Positions 1-7,227 of a stretch of DNA of 9,033 bases are shown here, piece after piece. Source of the DNA: Actinomycetes bacterium (lineage in GTDB: Bacteria > Actinomycetota > Actinomycetes > Actinomycetales > Cellulomonadaceae); NCBI GenBank assembly GCA_023432565.1, contig JAEYUL010000155.1, positions 1 through 9,033 on the forward strand, in the 5' to 3' direction. How positions within the stretch are numbered: the first letter of the stretch is position 1; every line of letters begins with the position of its first letter. Made by a program: the position numbers and the translations under genes. Under the pieces are notes generated by a model that had not been told where the DNA came from, did no database searches, and was given only the letters and a program-made list of their open reading frames with translations.

Positions 1-231
1 GAGCAGGTCGAGCGACGGGCGCCGCGGCAGCGGCACCCGGGGCACGACCTCGAGCGGCAGCCCGGCCAGGGGCACGAGGCGCGCCTCGAGGCCCTCGGCC
101 GTCCCCAGCACCGTGAGCGTCGCGTCCGGGCGGCGTCTGCGCAGCTCCCCGGCGACGGCCAGCAGCGGGTTGACGTGGCCGGCGGTGCCGCCCCCCGCCA
201 GGAGGACGGACACGGGGCGCGCGTCAGGCAC
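1..231 (-). CDS. murG: MurG, lipid II-forming GlcNAc transferase (N-terminal 77 codons only)
   Basis: UDP-GlcNAc:undecaprenyl-pyrophosphoryl-MurNAc-pentapeptide GlcNAc transferase. It makes lipid II from lipid I at the inner face of the membrane. My translation of the reverse strand gives 77 codons from a GTG at 231 to base 1, with no stop, so the gene continues outside the window. Residues 13-27 read GGGTAGHVNPLLAVA, the glycine-rich N-terminal loop of the MurG family (GT-B fold) that includes the conserved histidine. This is followed by a typical helix (AGELRRRRPDA) and strand (LTVLGTAEGLEARLVP). The GTG lies inside the end of ftsW, whose stop is at 226-224, giving an 8-base overlap. A GAGAGG Shine-Dalgarno-like sequence sits 8 bases upstream. 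In-frame GTGs at 240 and 237 are possible but would overlap that site. The family assignment is secure; the C-terminal UDP-GlcNAc-binding half is not visible. Confidence 0.95.
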   Translation of the reverse strand, partial: MPDARPVSVLLAGGGTAGHVNPLLAVAGELRRRRPDATLTVLGTAEGLEARLVPLAGLPLEVVPRVPLPRRPSLDLL

Positions 232-1561
232 GGCCACCACCTCTCGAGGAACGGGGCGCGGCGTCGCGCCCCCCGCGCGAACGGCGGCCCGCGGCCGCAC
301 CACGGATCCCGACGACCGCCAGGGAACGCCGGACGACACCCGAGCGCGCTGCGAGCGCGTCCGCGGCGCCGGGCTCGTCGCGCGCGAACGCCAGGACGAC
401 ACCGAGTGCGGCCATGGTCATGATCAGCGCCGACCCGCCGGCGGAGACCAGCGGCAGCGGCACGCCGATGACGGGTGCCAGGCCGATGACGACGGCGATG
501 TTGACGAACGCCTGGCCGACGATCCACGCGAGGACGGCGCCGGTGGCGATCTTGACGAACGGGTCAGGGTGGCGCGTGATCACGCGGATCATGGCGAACG
601 CGAGCAGCCCGAACAGCGCCAGGACGACGAGCGTGCCGACCAGACCCAGCTCCTCACCGAGGATCGCGAAGATGAAGTCGTTGTGCGCCGCGGGCAGGTA
701 GGACCACTTCTCGCGGCTCTGCCCGAGGCCCAGCCCACCGATGCCTCCACTGGCCAGTCCCCAGGACCCGTGCAGCGTCTGGTAGCACTCGGCCGACGCG
801 CTGCACTGGTCGCCGAGCCAGCTCCCGATGCGCTGCATGCGGTTGGGGCTCAGCAGCACGAGCGCGGTGACGGCGGCGCCCGCGAGCGCGCCCGCGACCG
901 CGAACATGCGCAGCGGCACGCCGGCGACGAACATCGCGCCCGCCACCAGGACGCACAGCACGAGCGCCGTGCCCAGGTCGTGCCCGAGCAGGACCGCTCC
1001 GATCGCCGCTCCGGCGACCGGGACCGCCGGCACGAAGACGTGCTTCCACTGCCGCAGGTAGGGCTGCTTGCGCGCCAGCACGGCGCCGAGCCACAGCGCG
1101 AGGGCGAGCTTGATGGTCTCGGACGGCTGCGCGGTCACGCCGCCCGGCAGGCAGACCCAGTTGGTGTTGCCGCCCGCGCCGCACCCGAGACCGAGGAAGA
1201 CCAGCGACTGGAACGCGACCGCGGCGCCCAGCGCGGGCCACGCGATCGCCTTGAAGAACCGCACGGGCATGCGCGCGAGCACGACGGCGACGGGCAGGCC
1301 GAGCAACGCGAACTTCGCCTGGTCCAGGAAGACCGCGTAGGCGTTGCCGCTCTTGTCGAGCGACTCGACGCTCGAGCTGGACAGCACCATGACGAGCCCG
1401 ATCACGAGCAGGAGCGCGCTCGCCCCGAGGATCACGTAGTAGCTCGTGACGACGCTGTTCCACTGCCCGAGCAGCGAGCCGCGGCCGTTCTCGCCCACCA
1501 CCGGCTGCTCGGCGGTGGTGGGCACGGGGACCGTCCTGCGCCCGACCGGTACCGCGCTCAC
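224..1561 (-). CDS. ftsW: FtsW, septal SEDS peptidoglycan glycosyltransferase
   Basis: A polytopic membrane protein of 445 residues that polymerises lipid II at the division septum, working with the class B PBP FtsI encoded upstream. About ten hydrophobic segments are visible, the first near residues 41-60 and the last near 372-393. Family motifs are QPSETIKLALALW (145-157), HDLGTA (194-199), SREKWSYLPAAHNDFIFAILGEELG (starting at 282) and GVPLPLVSAGGSALI (366-380). D295 in AAHND aligns by motif with the essential aspartate of SEDS polymerases (D297 in E. coli FtsW). Two cysteine pairs, C127/C137 and C253/C259, lie in predicted outside loops. The last 50 residues form a basic Arg/Gly-rich cytoplasmic tail. 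The GTG start at 1561 overlaps the murD stop as GTGA, and no strong Shine-Dalgarno lies at good spacing, so translation is probably coupled to murD. RodA, the elongation paralogue, is the alternative, but the dcw position favours FtsW. Confidence 0.95.
   Translation of the reverse strand: MSAVPVGRRTVPVPTTAEQPVVGENGRGSLLGQWNSVVTSYYVILGASALLLVIGLVMVLSSSSVESLDKSGNAYAVFLDQAKFALLGLPVAVVLARMPVRFFKAIAWPALGAAVAFQSLVFLGLGCGAGGNTNWVCLPGGVTAQPSETIKLALALWLGAVLARKQPYLRQWKHVFVPAVPVAGAAIGAVLLGHDLGTALVLCVLVAGAMFVAGVPLRMFAVAGALAGAAVTALVLLSPNRMQRIGSWLGDQCSASAECYQTLHGSWGLASGGIGGLGLGQSREKWSYLPAAHNDFIFAILGEELGLVGTLVVLALFGLLAFAMIRVITRHPDPFVKIATGAVLAWIVGQAFVNIAVVIGLAPVIGVPLPLVSAGGSALIMTMAALGVVLAFARDEPGAADALAARSGVVRRSLAVVGIRGAAAGRRSRGGRDAAPRSSRGGGRA
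240..245 (-). promoter_or_regulatory. Ribosome binding site of murG
   Basis: GAGAGG on the minus strand lies 8 bases before the GTG at 231, inside the last codons of ftsW. It decides between three nearby in-frame GTG codons (240, 237, 231) in favour of the last, which is the only one at proper spacing. Confidence 0.6.
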
Positions 1562-3021
1562 ACGCGCCCGCCCGTCCGCTCGCCTCCCTCGCCCACCGCG
1601 GCGCGGGCTGCCGCGGCGAACGCGTCACCGCGTGCGGCGTACGAGGCGAACTGGTCCATCGAGGCGCACGCGGGCGCGAGCAGCACCGTGGCGCCCGCCG
1701 GCCCCGCGGCGTGCGCCATCGAGCGCGCAGCGGCCACGGCGGAGGTCATCACGTCCCCAGTCTCACCATGGACGATCTCGACCACGGGGACATCGGGCGC
1801 GTGTCGGCTCAGCGCGTCGCGCAGCGGCTCGCGGTCGACGCCGATCAGCACCACGCCGCGCAGCCGGTCACGGCGCGCCTGGACGAGCTCGTCGAACCGT
1901 GCTCCCTTGGCCAGACCGCCGGCGATCCACACGACGGTGCCCGGCGCGAACGCGCCCAGGGACGCCGCCGCGGCGTGCGCGTTGGTCGCCTTGGAGTCGT
2001 CGACGTAGGCGATCGTGGCGTGCCCCGTCGTCTCGACCGCGACCGTCTCGATGCGGTGGCGCCCGGGGTCGAACGCACGCAGCCCGTCGCGCACCGCGAC
2101 CGGTTCGACGCCGTGCGCGAGCGCGAGCGCGGCGGCGGCGAGCGCGTCCGCGACGACGTGACGGGGCACGGTCCCGTCCGGGCCAGCGAGCGCGCGCAGG
2201 TCGTCCAGCGTGGCCAGCTCGGCGGCGTGCGTGTGTCGCAGCCGTGCGAAGCCGCGGTCGACGAGCACGTCCTCCACCAGGCCCACCTGCCCGACCGACG
2301 GGGTCCCGGTCGTGAAGCCCACGGCCACCGCACCGTCGACGACGTCCGCGTCGCGCACCATCTGCTCGGTCCGCGGGTCGGCGACGTTGTACACGCACGC
2401 GACCTGCGTGCGCTCGTACACGCGGGCCTTGTCCGCGGCGTACGACTCGAGCGAGCCGTGCCAGTCGAGGTGGTCCGGTGCGACGTTGAGCACCGCGGAG
2501 GCCTGCGCCGACATGGAGTGGGTGAAGTGCAGCTGGAAGCTCGACAGCTCGACCGCGAGCACGTCGAGCGAGGCGTCGGTCGCGGCGTGCGTGATCGGCG
2601 TCCCGACGTTGCCCACGGCGAGCGTGGCCCGCCCCGCGGCGGTCAGGATCGACTCGAGCATCCCGACGGTCGTGGTCTTGCCGTTCGTGCCCGTCAGCGC
2701 GAGCCACGGCGCCGGGCTGCCCGAGGGACCCCGCACGCGCACGCGCCACGCGAGCTCGACCTCGCTCCACACGGGCACGCCACGTGCGGCAGCCGCGACG
2801 ATCAGCGGGTGGGTGGGTGGCAGGCCGGGCGAGGTGACGACCAGGTCGGCGCGGTCCAGCCCGCCGCCCGCGAGGTACTCGTCGGTCGCGACCGCCTCGT
2901 CGGACGCGTCGTCGACGGGGACCACCCGGGCGCCTCGCGACGCGAGCACCTCGGCGGCGGCACGCCCCGAGACACCCAGCCCCGCGACGACCACCCGCGC
3001 GCCGTCCAGGTCGAGCGACAC
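1558..3021 (-). CDS. murD: MurD, UDP-MurNAc-L-Ala:D-glutamate ligase
   Basis: Cytoplasmic ATP-dependent ligase that adds D-Glu to UDP-MurNAc-L-Ala, the second residue of the stem peptide. The 487 residues fit the high-GC actinobacterial family, slightly longer than E. coli MurD. Domain 1 is a Rossmann-like UDP-binding fold with GLGVSG at 14-19. The central ATPase has the P-loop TGTNGKTTT (110-118), ELSSFQL (158-164) and NVAPDHLDWHGS (179-190). The C-terminal ligase domain shows FDPGRHR (317-323), YVDDSKATN (339-347) and LLAPACASMDQF (447-458). The SFQL, DDSKATN and SxDQF motifs distinguish MurD from MurC, MurE and MurF. The GTG start at 3021 immediately follows the mraY stop codon (3024-3022) with no gap. 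A weak GGGTGG lies about 8 bases upstream. The stop overlaps the ftsW start by 4 bases. All expected catalytic motifs are present. Confidence 0.97.
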   Translation of the reverse strand: MSLDLDGARVVVAGLGVSGRAAAEVLASRGARVVPVDDASDEAVATDEYLAGGGLDRADLVVTSPGLPPTHPLIVAAAARGVPVWSEVELAWRVRVRGPSGSPAPWLALTGTNGKTTTVGMLESILTAAGRATLAVGNVGTPITHAATDASLDVLAVELSSFQLHFTHSMSAQASAVLNVAPDHLDWHGSLESYAADKARVYERTQVACVYNVADPRTEQMVRDADVVDGAVAVGFTTGTPSVGQVGLVEDVLVDRGFARLRHTHAAELATLDDLRALAGPDGTVPRHVVADALAAAALALAHGVEPVAVRDGLRAFDPGRHRIETVAVETTGHATIAYVDDSKATNAHAAAASLGAFAPGTVVWIAGGLAKGARFDELVQARRDRLRGVVLIGVDREPLRDALSRHAPDVPVVEIVHGETGDVMTSAVAAARSMAHAAGPAGATVLLAPACASMDQFASYAARGDAFAAAARAAVGEGGERTGGRV

Positions 3022-4104
3022 CTAGCCCGCCACCCACTCGGCGTAGAAGATCCCGACGCCGAGCGCGACGAAGAGCCCGGCGATGATCCAGAACCGGATG
3101 ACGATCGTGACCTCGCCCCACCCGCCGAGCTCGAAGTGGTGGTGCAGCGGGGCCATCTTGAACACCCGTCTGCCGGTGAGCTTGTACGACCCGATCTGGA
3201 TGACGTCCGAGAGCACCTCGAGCACGAAGAGGCCACCGATGATCGCCGCGAGGATCTCGGTGCGGGTGAGGATCGACAGGCCCGCGAGCGCGCCACCCAG
3301 CGCGAGCGACCCGGTGTCACCCATGAAGATCTTGGCGGGACTGGCGTTCCACCACAGGAAGCCGAAGCACGCTCCGGTGATCGCGGCCGCGACGACCGCG
3401 AGGGCGAGCGGGTCGCGCGTCTCGTAGCAGCGCGGCCCCGCGGACGCCAGGATCTGGCACGACTGGTTGAACTGCCAGACGCAGACGACGACGTACGCGC
3501 CGAACACGATGAGCGAGACGCCCGTCGCCAGCCCGTCGAGGCCGTCGGTGAGGTTGACCGCGTTCGACCAGGCGGTGATGAGGAAGTTCGCCCAGATCAC
3601 GAACAGGATCAGGCCCACGGTCGCACCCGCGAACGCCAGGTCCAGGTTGGTGTCCCGGATGAAGGAGATGTTCGTCGAGGCCGGCGTGCGGAACAGCTCG
3701 TTGGGGAACTGCAGCGCCGCCACCGCGAACGCGATCCCGACGAGGCCCTGCCCGACGATCTTCCACCGTGCCTCCAGCCCGAGGCTGCGCTGGCGGCTGA
3801 TCTTGATGAAGTCGTCGAGGAAGCCGACCAGGCCGAGCCCGGTCATGAGGAACAGGACGAGGACGGCGGACACCGATGGTCGTGTGCCGGTGAGCAGGAG
3901 CGCCGCGCCCCACCCGAGCAGCGTCGCGCCCAGGATGACGACGCCGCCCATGGTCGGCGTGCCGCGCTTGGTGAAGTGCGCGGTCGGTCCGTCCTGACGG
4001 ATGAACTGGCCGTACTGCCGGCGCACGAGGAACCGGATGAACAGCGGGGTCCCGAGCAGCGCGACGAGCATCGCCACGCCGCCCGAGATCAGGACGGCCT
4101 TCAC
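3022..4104 (-). CDS. mraY: MraY, phospho-MurNAc-pentapeptide transferase
   Basis: Integral membrane enzyme that transfers phospho-MurNAc-pentapeptide from UDP onto undecaprenyl phosphate, making lipid I. The 360 residues equal the usual family length. Motifs are GTPTMGG (48-54), FLDDFIK (95-101, with the Asp pair D97/D98), NAVNLTDGLDGLATG (181-195), FMGDTGSLALGG (260-271) and the histidine-rich MAPLHHHFE (317-325), a MraY signature that separates it from WecA/TagO. About ten membrane segments are visible. The open frame runs back to 4167, but I chose the GTG at 4104. It gives the family-typical N-terminus (MKAVLISGG) and overlaps the murF stop as GTGA, like its neighbours. There is no obvious Shine-Dalgarno, so it probably depends on coupling to murF. 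A predicted outside loop at about 212-232 carries C216 and C226. The stop (TAG) directly abuts the murD start. Confidence 0.97.
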   Translation of the reverse strand: MKAVLISGGVAMLVALLGTPLFIRFLVRRQYGQFIRQDGPTAHFTKRGTPTMGGVVILGATLLGWGAALLLTGTRPSVSAVLVLFLMTGLGLVGFLDDFIKISRQRSLGLEARWKIVGQGLVGIAFAVAALQFPNELFRTPASTNISFIRDTNLDLAFAGATVGLILFVIWANFLITAWSNAVNLTDGLDGLATGVSLIVFGAYVVVCVWQFNQSCQILASAGPRCYETRDPLALAVVAAAITGACFGFLWWNASPAKIFMGDTGSLALGGALAGLSILTRTEILAAIIGGLFVLEVLSDVIQIGSYKLTGRRVFKMAPLHHHFELGGWGEVTIVIRFWIIAGLFVALGVGIFYAEWVAG

Positions 4105-5573
4105 GAGGTGACCGCCGGCGCCGCGGGGTGCTGCTCCGGGTCGGTGAGCCGGTCGCCGAGCTGCCACAGGCCCGCGCCGAACGACGACTTCACGAGCACG
4201 ACGTCGCCCGGGCGCAGCTGCGTCGCGAGGAACCGTTCCGCGGCGTCGACGTCGTCCGCGAGCGCGACCTCGTCGCCCCAGCTGCCCTCACGGTTGGCAC
4301 CGTCGGCGATACCGCGCGCGCCCTCGCCGACCACGACCGTCAGGCCGATGTTGAGGCGCACGACGAGCTCCCCGATCGCGTCGTGCGCGGCGCGCGCGTC
4401 CTCGCCGAGCTCGAGCATCTCCCCCAGCACGGCGACCGAGCGACGGTCGCGTCCGGCGACGACCGCGAGCGCCTTGAGGGCGGCGCGCATCGAGTCCGGG
4501 TTCGCGTTGTACGAGTCGTCGATGACGGTCACGCCGTCCGCGCGGTCGACGACGTGCATGCGGTGCGGCGACAGCGCGTCCGCGGCGGTCAGGCCGGCCG
4601 CCACGTCCTCGAGCGTCAGCCCGACGGCGAGGGCGGCGGCCGCGGCGGCGAGCGCGTTGTGGACGTGGTGCTCCCCCACGAGCCGCAGCTCGACGCGCGC
4701 CTCCTGGCGGCGCGGCGTGCCGTCGTCGACCACGAGCGTGAACCGGGCGCGGCCGGCGCGGTCCACCACCACGTCCGTCGCACGCACGTCGGCGCCTGCG
4801 CTCGCGCCGAACGTCACGACCTCGCCCGGTGCGAGCGCTGCCATCGCCGACACGCGCTGGTCGTCGGCGTTGAGCACCGCCACGCCGTCGGGGACGAGGC
4901 CCTGGACGATCTCCGACTTGGCGCGGGCCACCGCCTCGATGCCGCCGAAGCCGCCGAGGTGCGCGTGCCCGACGACCAGCACGACCGCCACGTCGGGCGG
5001 TGCGACGTTCGTCAGGTACGTGAGGTGGCCGGGTCCGGAGGCCCCCATCTCCAGGACGAGGAACCGCGTGGACTCGTCGGCTCGCAGGACCGTCAGGGGC
5101 AGGCCGATCTCGTTGTTGAACGAGCGCACCGGGGCGATCGTCGGACCCGCCGCCCCGCACAGCTGCGCGAGCAGGTCCTTGGTGGAGGTCTTGCCCACCG
5201 AGCCGGTCACGCCGATGACGCGCAGCCCGCTGCCTCCCGGCTCCAGGGCGGCCAGGCGCAGGCGCTGCAGCACGTCGCGCGCGAGGTCGCCCAGGGCCAC
5301 CTCCACGTCGGGCACGACGATCGTCGGCAGCGCGCGTCCTTCGTCGTCCGTGACGGGGCGCGCGGCCAGCACGGCCGCGGCACCCGCGGCGACCGCCGCG
5401 GCCGCGAAGTCGTGGCCGTCCACGTGCTCCCCGGGCAGCGCGACGAAGAGCCCGCCGGGCTCGACCTGACGCGAGTCCGTGACCACCGTGCCGTGCACGA
5501 GCGCCGCGTGCTCGATCGCGTGCAGGCTCCCGCCGGTCGCCGCGGCGACCTCGGCGGCCGTCAGCGCGATCAC
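4101..5573 (-). CDS. murF: MurF, UDP-MurNAc-tripeptide:D-alanyl-D-alanine ligase
   Basis: Cytoplasmic ATP-dependent ligase that attaches the D-Ala-D-Ala dipeptide, completing the UDP-MurNAc-pentapeptide used by MraY. It has 490 residues. The N-terminal UDP-sugar-binding domain includes VTDSRQVEPGGLFVALPGE (31-49). The ATPase domain has the P-loop GVTGSVGKTSTKD (121-133), SFNNEIGLPLT (151-161), EMGASGPGHL (175-184), VGHAHLGGFG (201-210) and GEHHVHNALAA (300-310). The C-terminal domain has DDSYNANPDSM (352-362) and LGEMLELG (383-390). SFNNEIGLPLT and SYNANPDSM are MurF signatures. The C-terminal VKSSFGAGLW (461-470) departs from the common VKGSR-type motif. The GTG start at 5573 overlaps the murE stop as GTGA and has a good GGAGG six bases upstream (5584-5580). 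The stop overlaps mraY by 4 bases. Confidence 0.97.
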   Translation of the reverse strand: MIALTAAEVAAATGGSLHAIEHAALVHGTVVTDSRQVEPGGLFVALPGEHVDGHDFAAAAVAAGAAAVLAARPVTDDEGRALPTIVVPDVEVALGDLARDVLQRLRLAALEPGGSGLRVIGVTGSVGKTSTKDLLAQLCGAAGPTIAPVRSFNNEIGLPLTVLRADESTRFLVLEMGASGPGHLTYLTNVAPPDVAVVLVVGHAHLGGFGGIEAVARAKSEIVQGLVPDGVAVLNADDQRVSAMAALAPGEVVTFGASAGADVRATDVVVDRAGRARFTLVVDDGTPRRQEARVELRLVGEHHVHNALAAAAAALAVGLTLEDVAAGLTAADALSPHRMHVVDRADGVTVIDDSYNANPDSMRAALKALAVVAGRDRRSVAVLGEMLELGEDARAAHDAIGELVVRLNIGLTVVVGEGARGIADGANREGSWGDEVALADDVDAAERFLATQLRPGDVVLVKSSFGAGLWQLGDRLTDPEQHPAAPAVTS

Positions 5574-7165
5574 GCCGCGCCTCCGTCCGTGGTCGTGGGC
5601 TGCGCGTCGGCGAGGCCGTCCGCGACGGCCTGGAGGAACACGTCTCGGTCGTTGTACCGGTGGAACACTCCGGCGATCTCCTGGGTCGGTTCGTGGCCCT
5701 TGCCCGTGACGATCACGGTGTCCCCCTCGCCCGCGATCGCCAGGCCGTGGCGCACCGCCTCGGAGCGCGGGGTGACCTCGCGCACGTCCGCGAGGTCGGG
5801 GCGGACCTCACGCACGCCGGCCAGGATGGCCGCGCGGATCTCACCCGGGTCCTCCGAGCGAGGGTTCTCGTCGGTGACGACGAGGACGTCGGCGAGCCGG
5901 GCGGCGATCTGTCCCATGATCGGGCGCTTGCCCCGGTCACGGTCGCCGTCGGAGCCGAAGACGATGACGAGCCGACCCGGGGTGATGGGACGCACCGCCT
6001 CGAGCGCGAGCACCAGCGCGTCGGGCGTGTGCGCGTAGTCGACGATCGCGAGCGGGCGGCCCGGGGCGCGCTCGACGACCCGCTCCATGCGGCCGGGCAC
6101 GGCGTGCGCGCCCGCCACCGCGGCGATCGCGACGTCGAGGTCGACGCCGGCCGCGTGCGCGACGACGATCGCGAGCGCGGCGTTGGAGACGTTGACGAGC
6201 CCGGGCAGAGGGCTCGCGGCCGTGTGCTCGCGACCGTCCGGCCCGCGCAGCGTGAACGTCGAGCCGACGCCGTCGAGGCCGACGTCCGCCGCGACGACCG
6301 ACCAGTCGGCGTCGGCAGCCGCCGGGTCGCCCACGTGCGTGCAGACCGACTCGACCGGGATGCGAGCCTCACGCACGAGCCGGCGACCCCACTCGTCGTC
6401 GACCACGACGACCCCGCGGCGACCCTGACCCGGCGCGAACAGGCGCGCCTTGTCACGGAAGTAGCCCTCCATGTCGCCGTGGAAGTCGAGGTGGTCGCGC
6501 TGCAGGTTGGTGAACGCGACGACGTCGAACGTGGTCCCCGCGACGCGGTGCAGGGCCAGCGCGTGCGACGAGACCTCCATCGCGACCGCCGTCGCACCGT
6601 GCTCGACGGCGCGCGCCAGCACGTTGGTCAGCACGGGTGCCTCGACCGTGGTGCGCGGGCTCTCGATGGCCTCGTCGCCGATGCGCAGCTCGACCGTGCC
6701 GAGCACCGCGGTGCGCTCGTGCACGGCGCGCAGCGCGGCGTCGACGAAGTAGGTCGTGGTCGTCTTGCCGTTGGTGCCCGTGATCCCCACCGAGCGCAGC
6801 CGCGTGGCCGGGTGACCGGCGACCTGCGCCGCGAGCGGCCCTGCGAGCGCGCGCGGGTCGGGAGCGAGCAGGACCGGCACGCGCTCGGCGAGGTCGTCGA
6901 TCAGGGCCCGTCCGGACTCGTCCGTGACGATCGCCACGGCGCCCGCCTCGACCGCCTGCGCGGCGTACGTCGCGCCGTGCACGTGAGCCCCGGGCACGGC
7001 GACGAACAGCTCGCCGGGCAGGACGTCGTCGGAGGCCATGCTCACGCCGCGCACTGCCGTGTCGGCAACCTCACGCCCGGCGCTGACCAGGGAGAACAGG
7101 TCGACCAGGACGTGCAGCGGGAGGTCGACGGGATGCGAGGGGCGCATCCGGGCCGTCGAGGTCAT
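5570..7165 (-). CDS. murE: MurE, UDP-MurNAc-L-Ala-D-Glu:diamino acid ligase
   Basis: Cytoplasmic ATP-dependent ligase that adds the third stem-peptide residue (DAP, Lys or Orn depending on the organism). From the ATG at 7165 it has 531 residues. The N-terminal UDP-binding domain has LPGELFVAVPGAHVHG (49-64). The ATPase has P-loop GITGTNGKTTTT (127-138), the SPRTTVEAP substrate motif (169-177), MEVSSHAL (196-203) and NLQRDHLDFHG (220-230). The C-terminal domain has PGRMERV (357-363), VDYAHTPDAL (375-384), FGSDGDRDRGKRP (403-415), TDENPRSEDP (431-440) and GKGHEPTQ (488-495). The specificity motif is ENPR (433-436), not the DNPR of DAP-adding enzymes. Start choice: the frame is open up to GTGs at 7234 and 7231, the latter overlapping the ftsI stop. 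However, codons between 7231 and 7165 include GGG, AGA and CCT, unlike the gene body, and a TAGATT box sits just before the ATG. An ATG at 7147 is a further option. Product certain, start uncertain. Confidence 0.95.
   Translation of the reverse strand: MTSTARMRPSHPVDLPLHVLVDLFSLVSAGREVADTAVRGVSMASDDVLPGELFVAVPGAHVHGATYAAQAVEAGAVAIVTDESGRALIDDLAERVPVLLAPDPRALAGPLAAQVAGHPATRLRSVGITGTNGKTTTTYFVDAALRAVHERTAVLGTVELRIGDEAIESPRTTVEAPVLTNVLARAVEHGATAVAMEVSSHALALHRVAGTTFDVVAFTNLQRDHLDFHGDMEGYFRDKARLFAPGQGRRGVVVVDDEWGRRLVREARIPVESVCTHVGDPAAADADWSVVAADVGLDGVGSTFTLRGPDGREHTAASPLPGLVNVSNAALAIVVAHAAGVDLDVAIAAVAGAHAVPGRMERVVERAPGRPLAIVDYAHTPDALVLALEAVRPITPGRLVIVFGSDGDRDRGKRPIMGQIAARLADVLVVTDENPRSEDPGEIRAAILAGVREVRPDLADVREVTPRSEAVRHGLAIAGEGDTVIVTGKGHEPTQEIAGVFHRYNDRDVFLQAVADGLADAQPTTTDGGAA
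5580..5584 (-). promoter_or_regulatory. Ribosome binding site of murF
   Basis: GGAGG on the minus strand lies within the 3' end of murE, six bases before the GTG at 5573. It is the best Shine-Dalgarno match in the window and supports the GTG start that overlaps the murE stop. Confidence 0.65.
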
Positions 7166-7172
7166 GGGGAGG

Positions 7173-7178
7173 AATCTA
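7173..7178 (-). promoter_or_regulatory. Candidate -10 element of a leaderless murE promoter
   Basis: TAGATT matches the actinobacterial TANNNT -10 consensus and ends seven bases before the ATG at 7165. A transcript starting there would have almost no 5' leader. It is a conspicuously AT-richer island in the 62-base gap between ftsI and murE (7166-7227). There is no recognisable -35 hexamer at 16-19 bases spacing and no Shine-Dalgarno before the ATG (the bases there are CCTCCCC), which fits leaderless initiation. The evidence is one hexamer and its position only. The rest of the gap shows no hairpin terminator that I can support. Confidence 0.35.
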
Positions 7179-7227
7179 CCCCGGTCCCCCGCCCCCGACG
7201 CGCGCTCGACCGCCTCGGCGGGAGGCG

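Noticed and set aside
113..2008. Open frame of 631 codons on the plus strand
   Set aside because: Shadow of ftsW and the end of murD, with the same biased composition and no recognisable domain.
4105..4167. N-terminal extension of mraY by 21 residues
   Set aside because: The extra residues are Arg/Pro/Gly-rich, match no MraY N-terminus and lie within murF. The GTG at 4104 gives the standard length and a GTGA overlap.
1711..5469. Open frame of 1252 codons on the plus strand
   Set aside because: It lies antisense to murD, mraY and murF. Its translation is Arg/Asp/Glu/His/Gln-rich low-complexity sequence, as expected when the complement of a very GC-rich gene is read. It crosses three real genes and shows no family motif.
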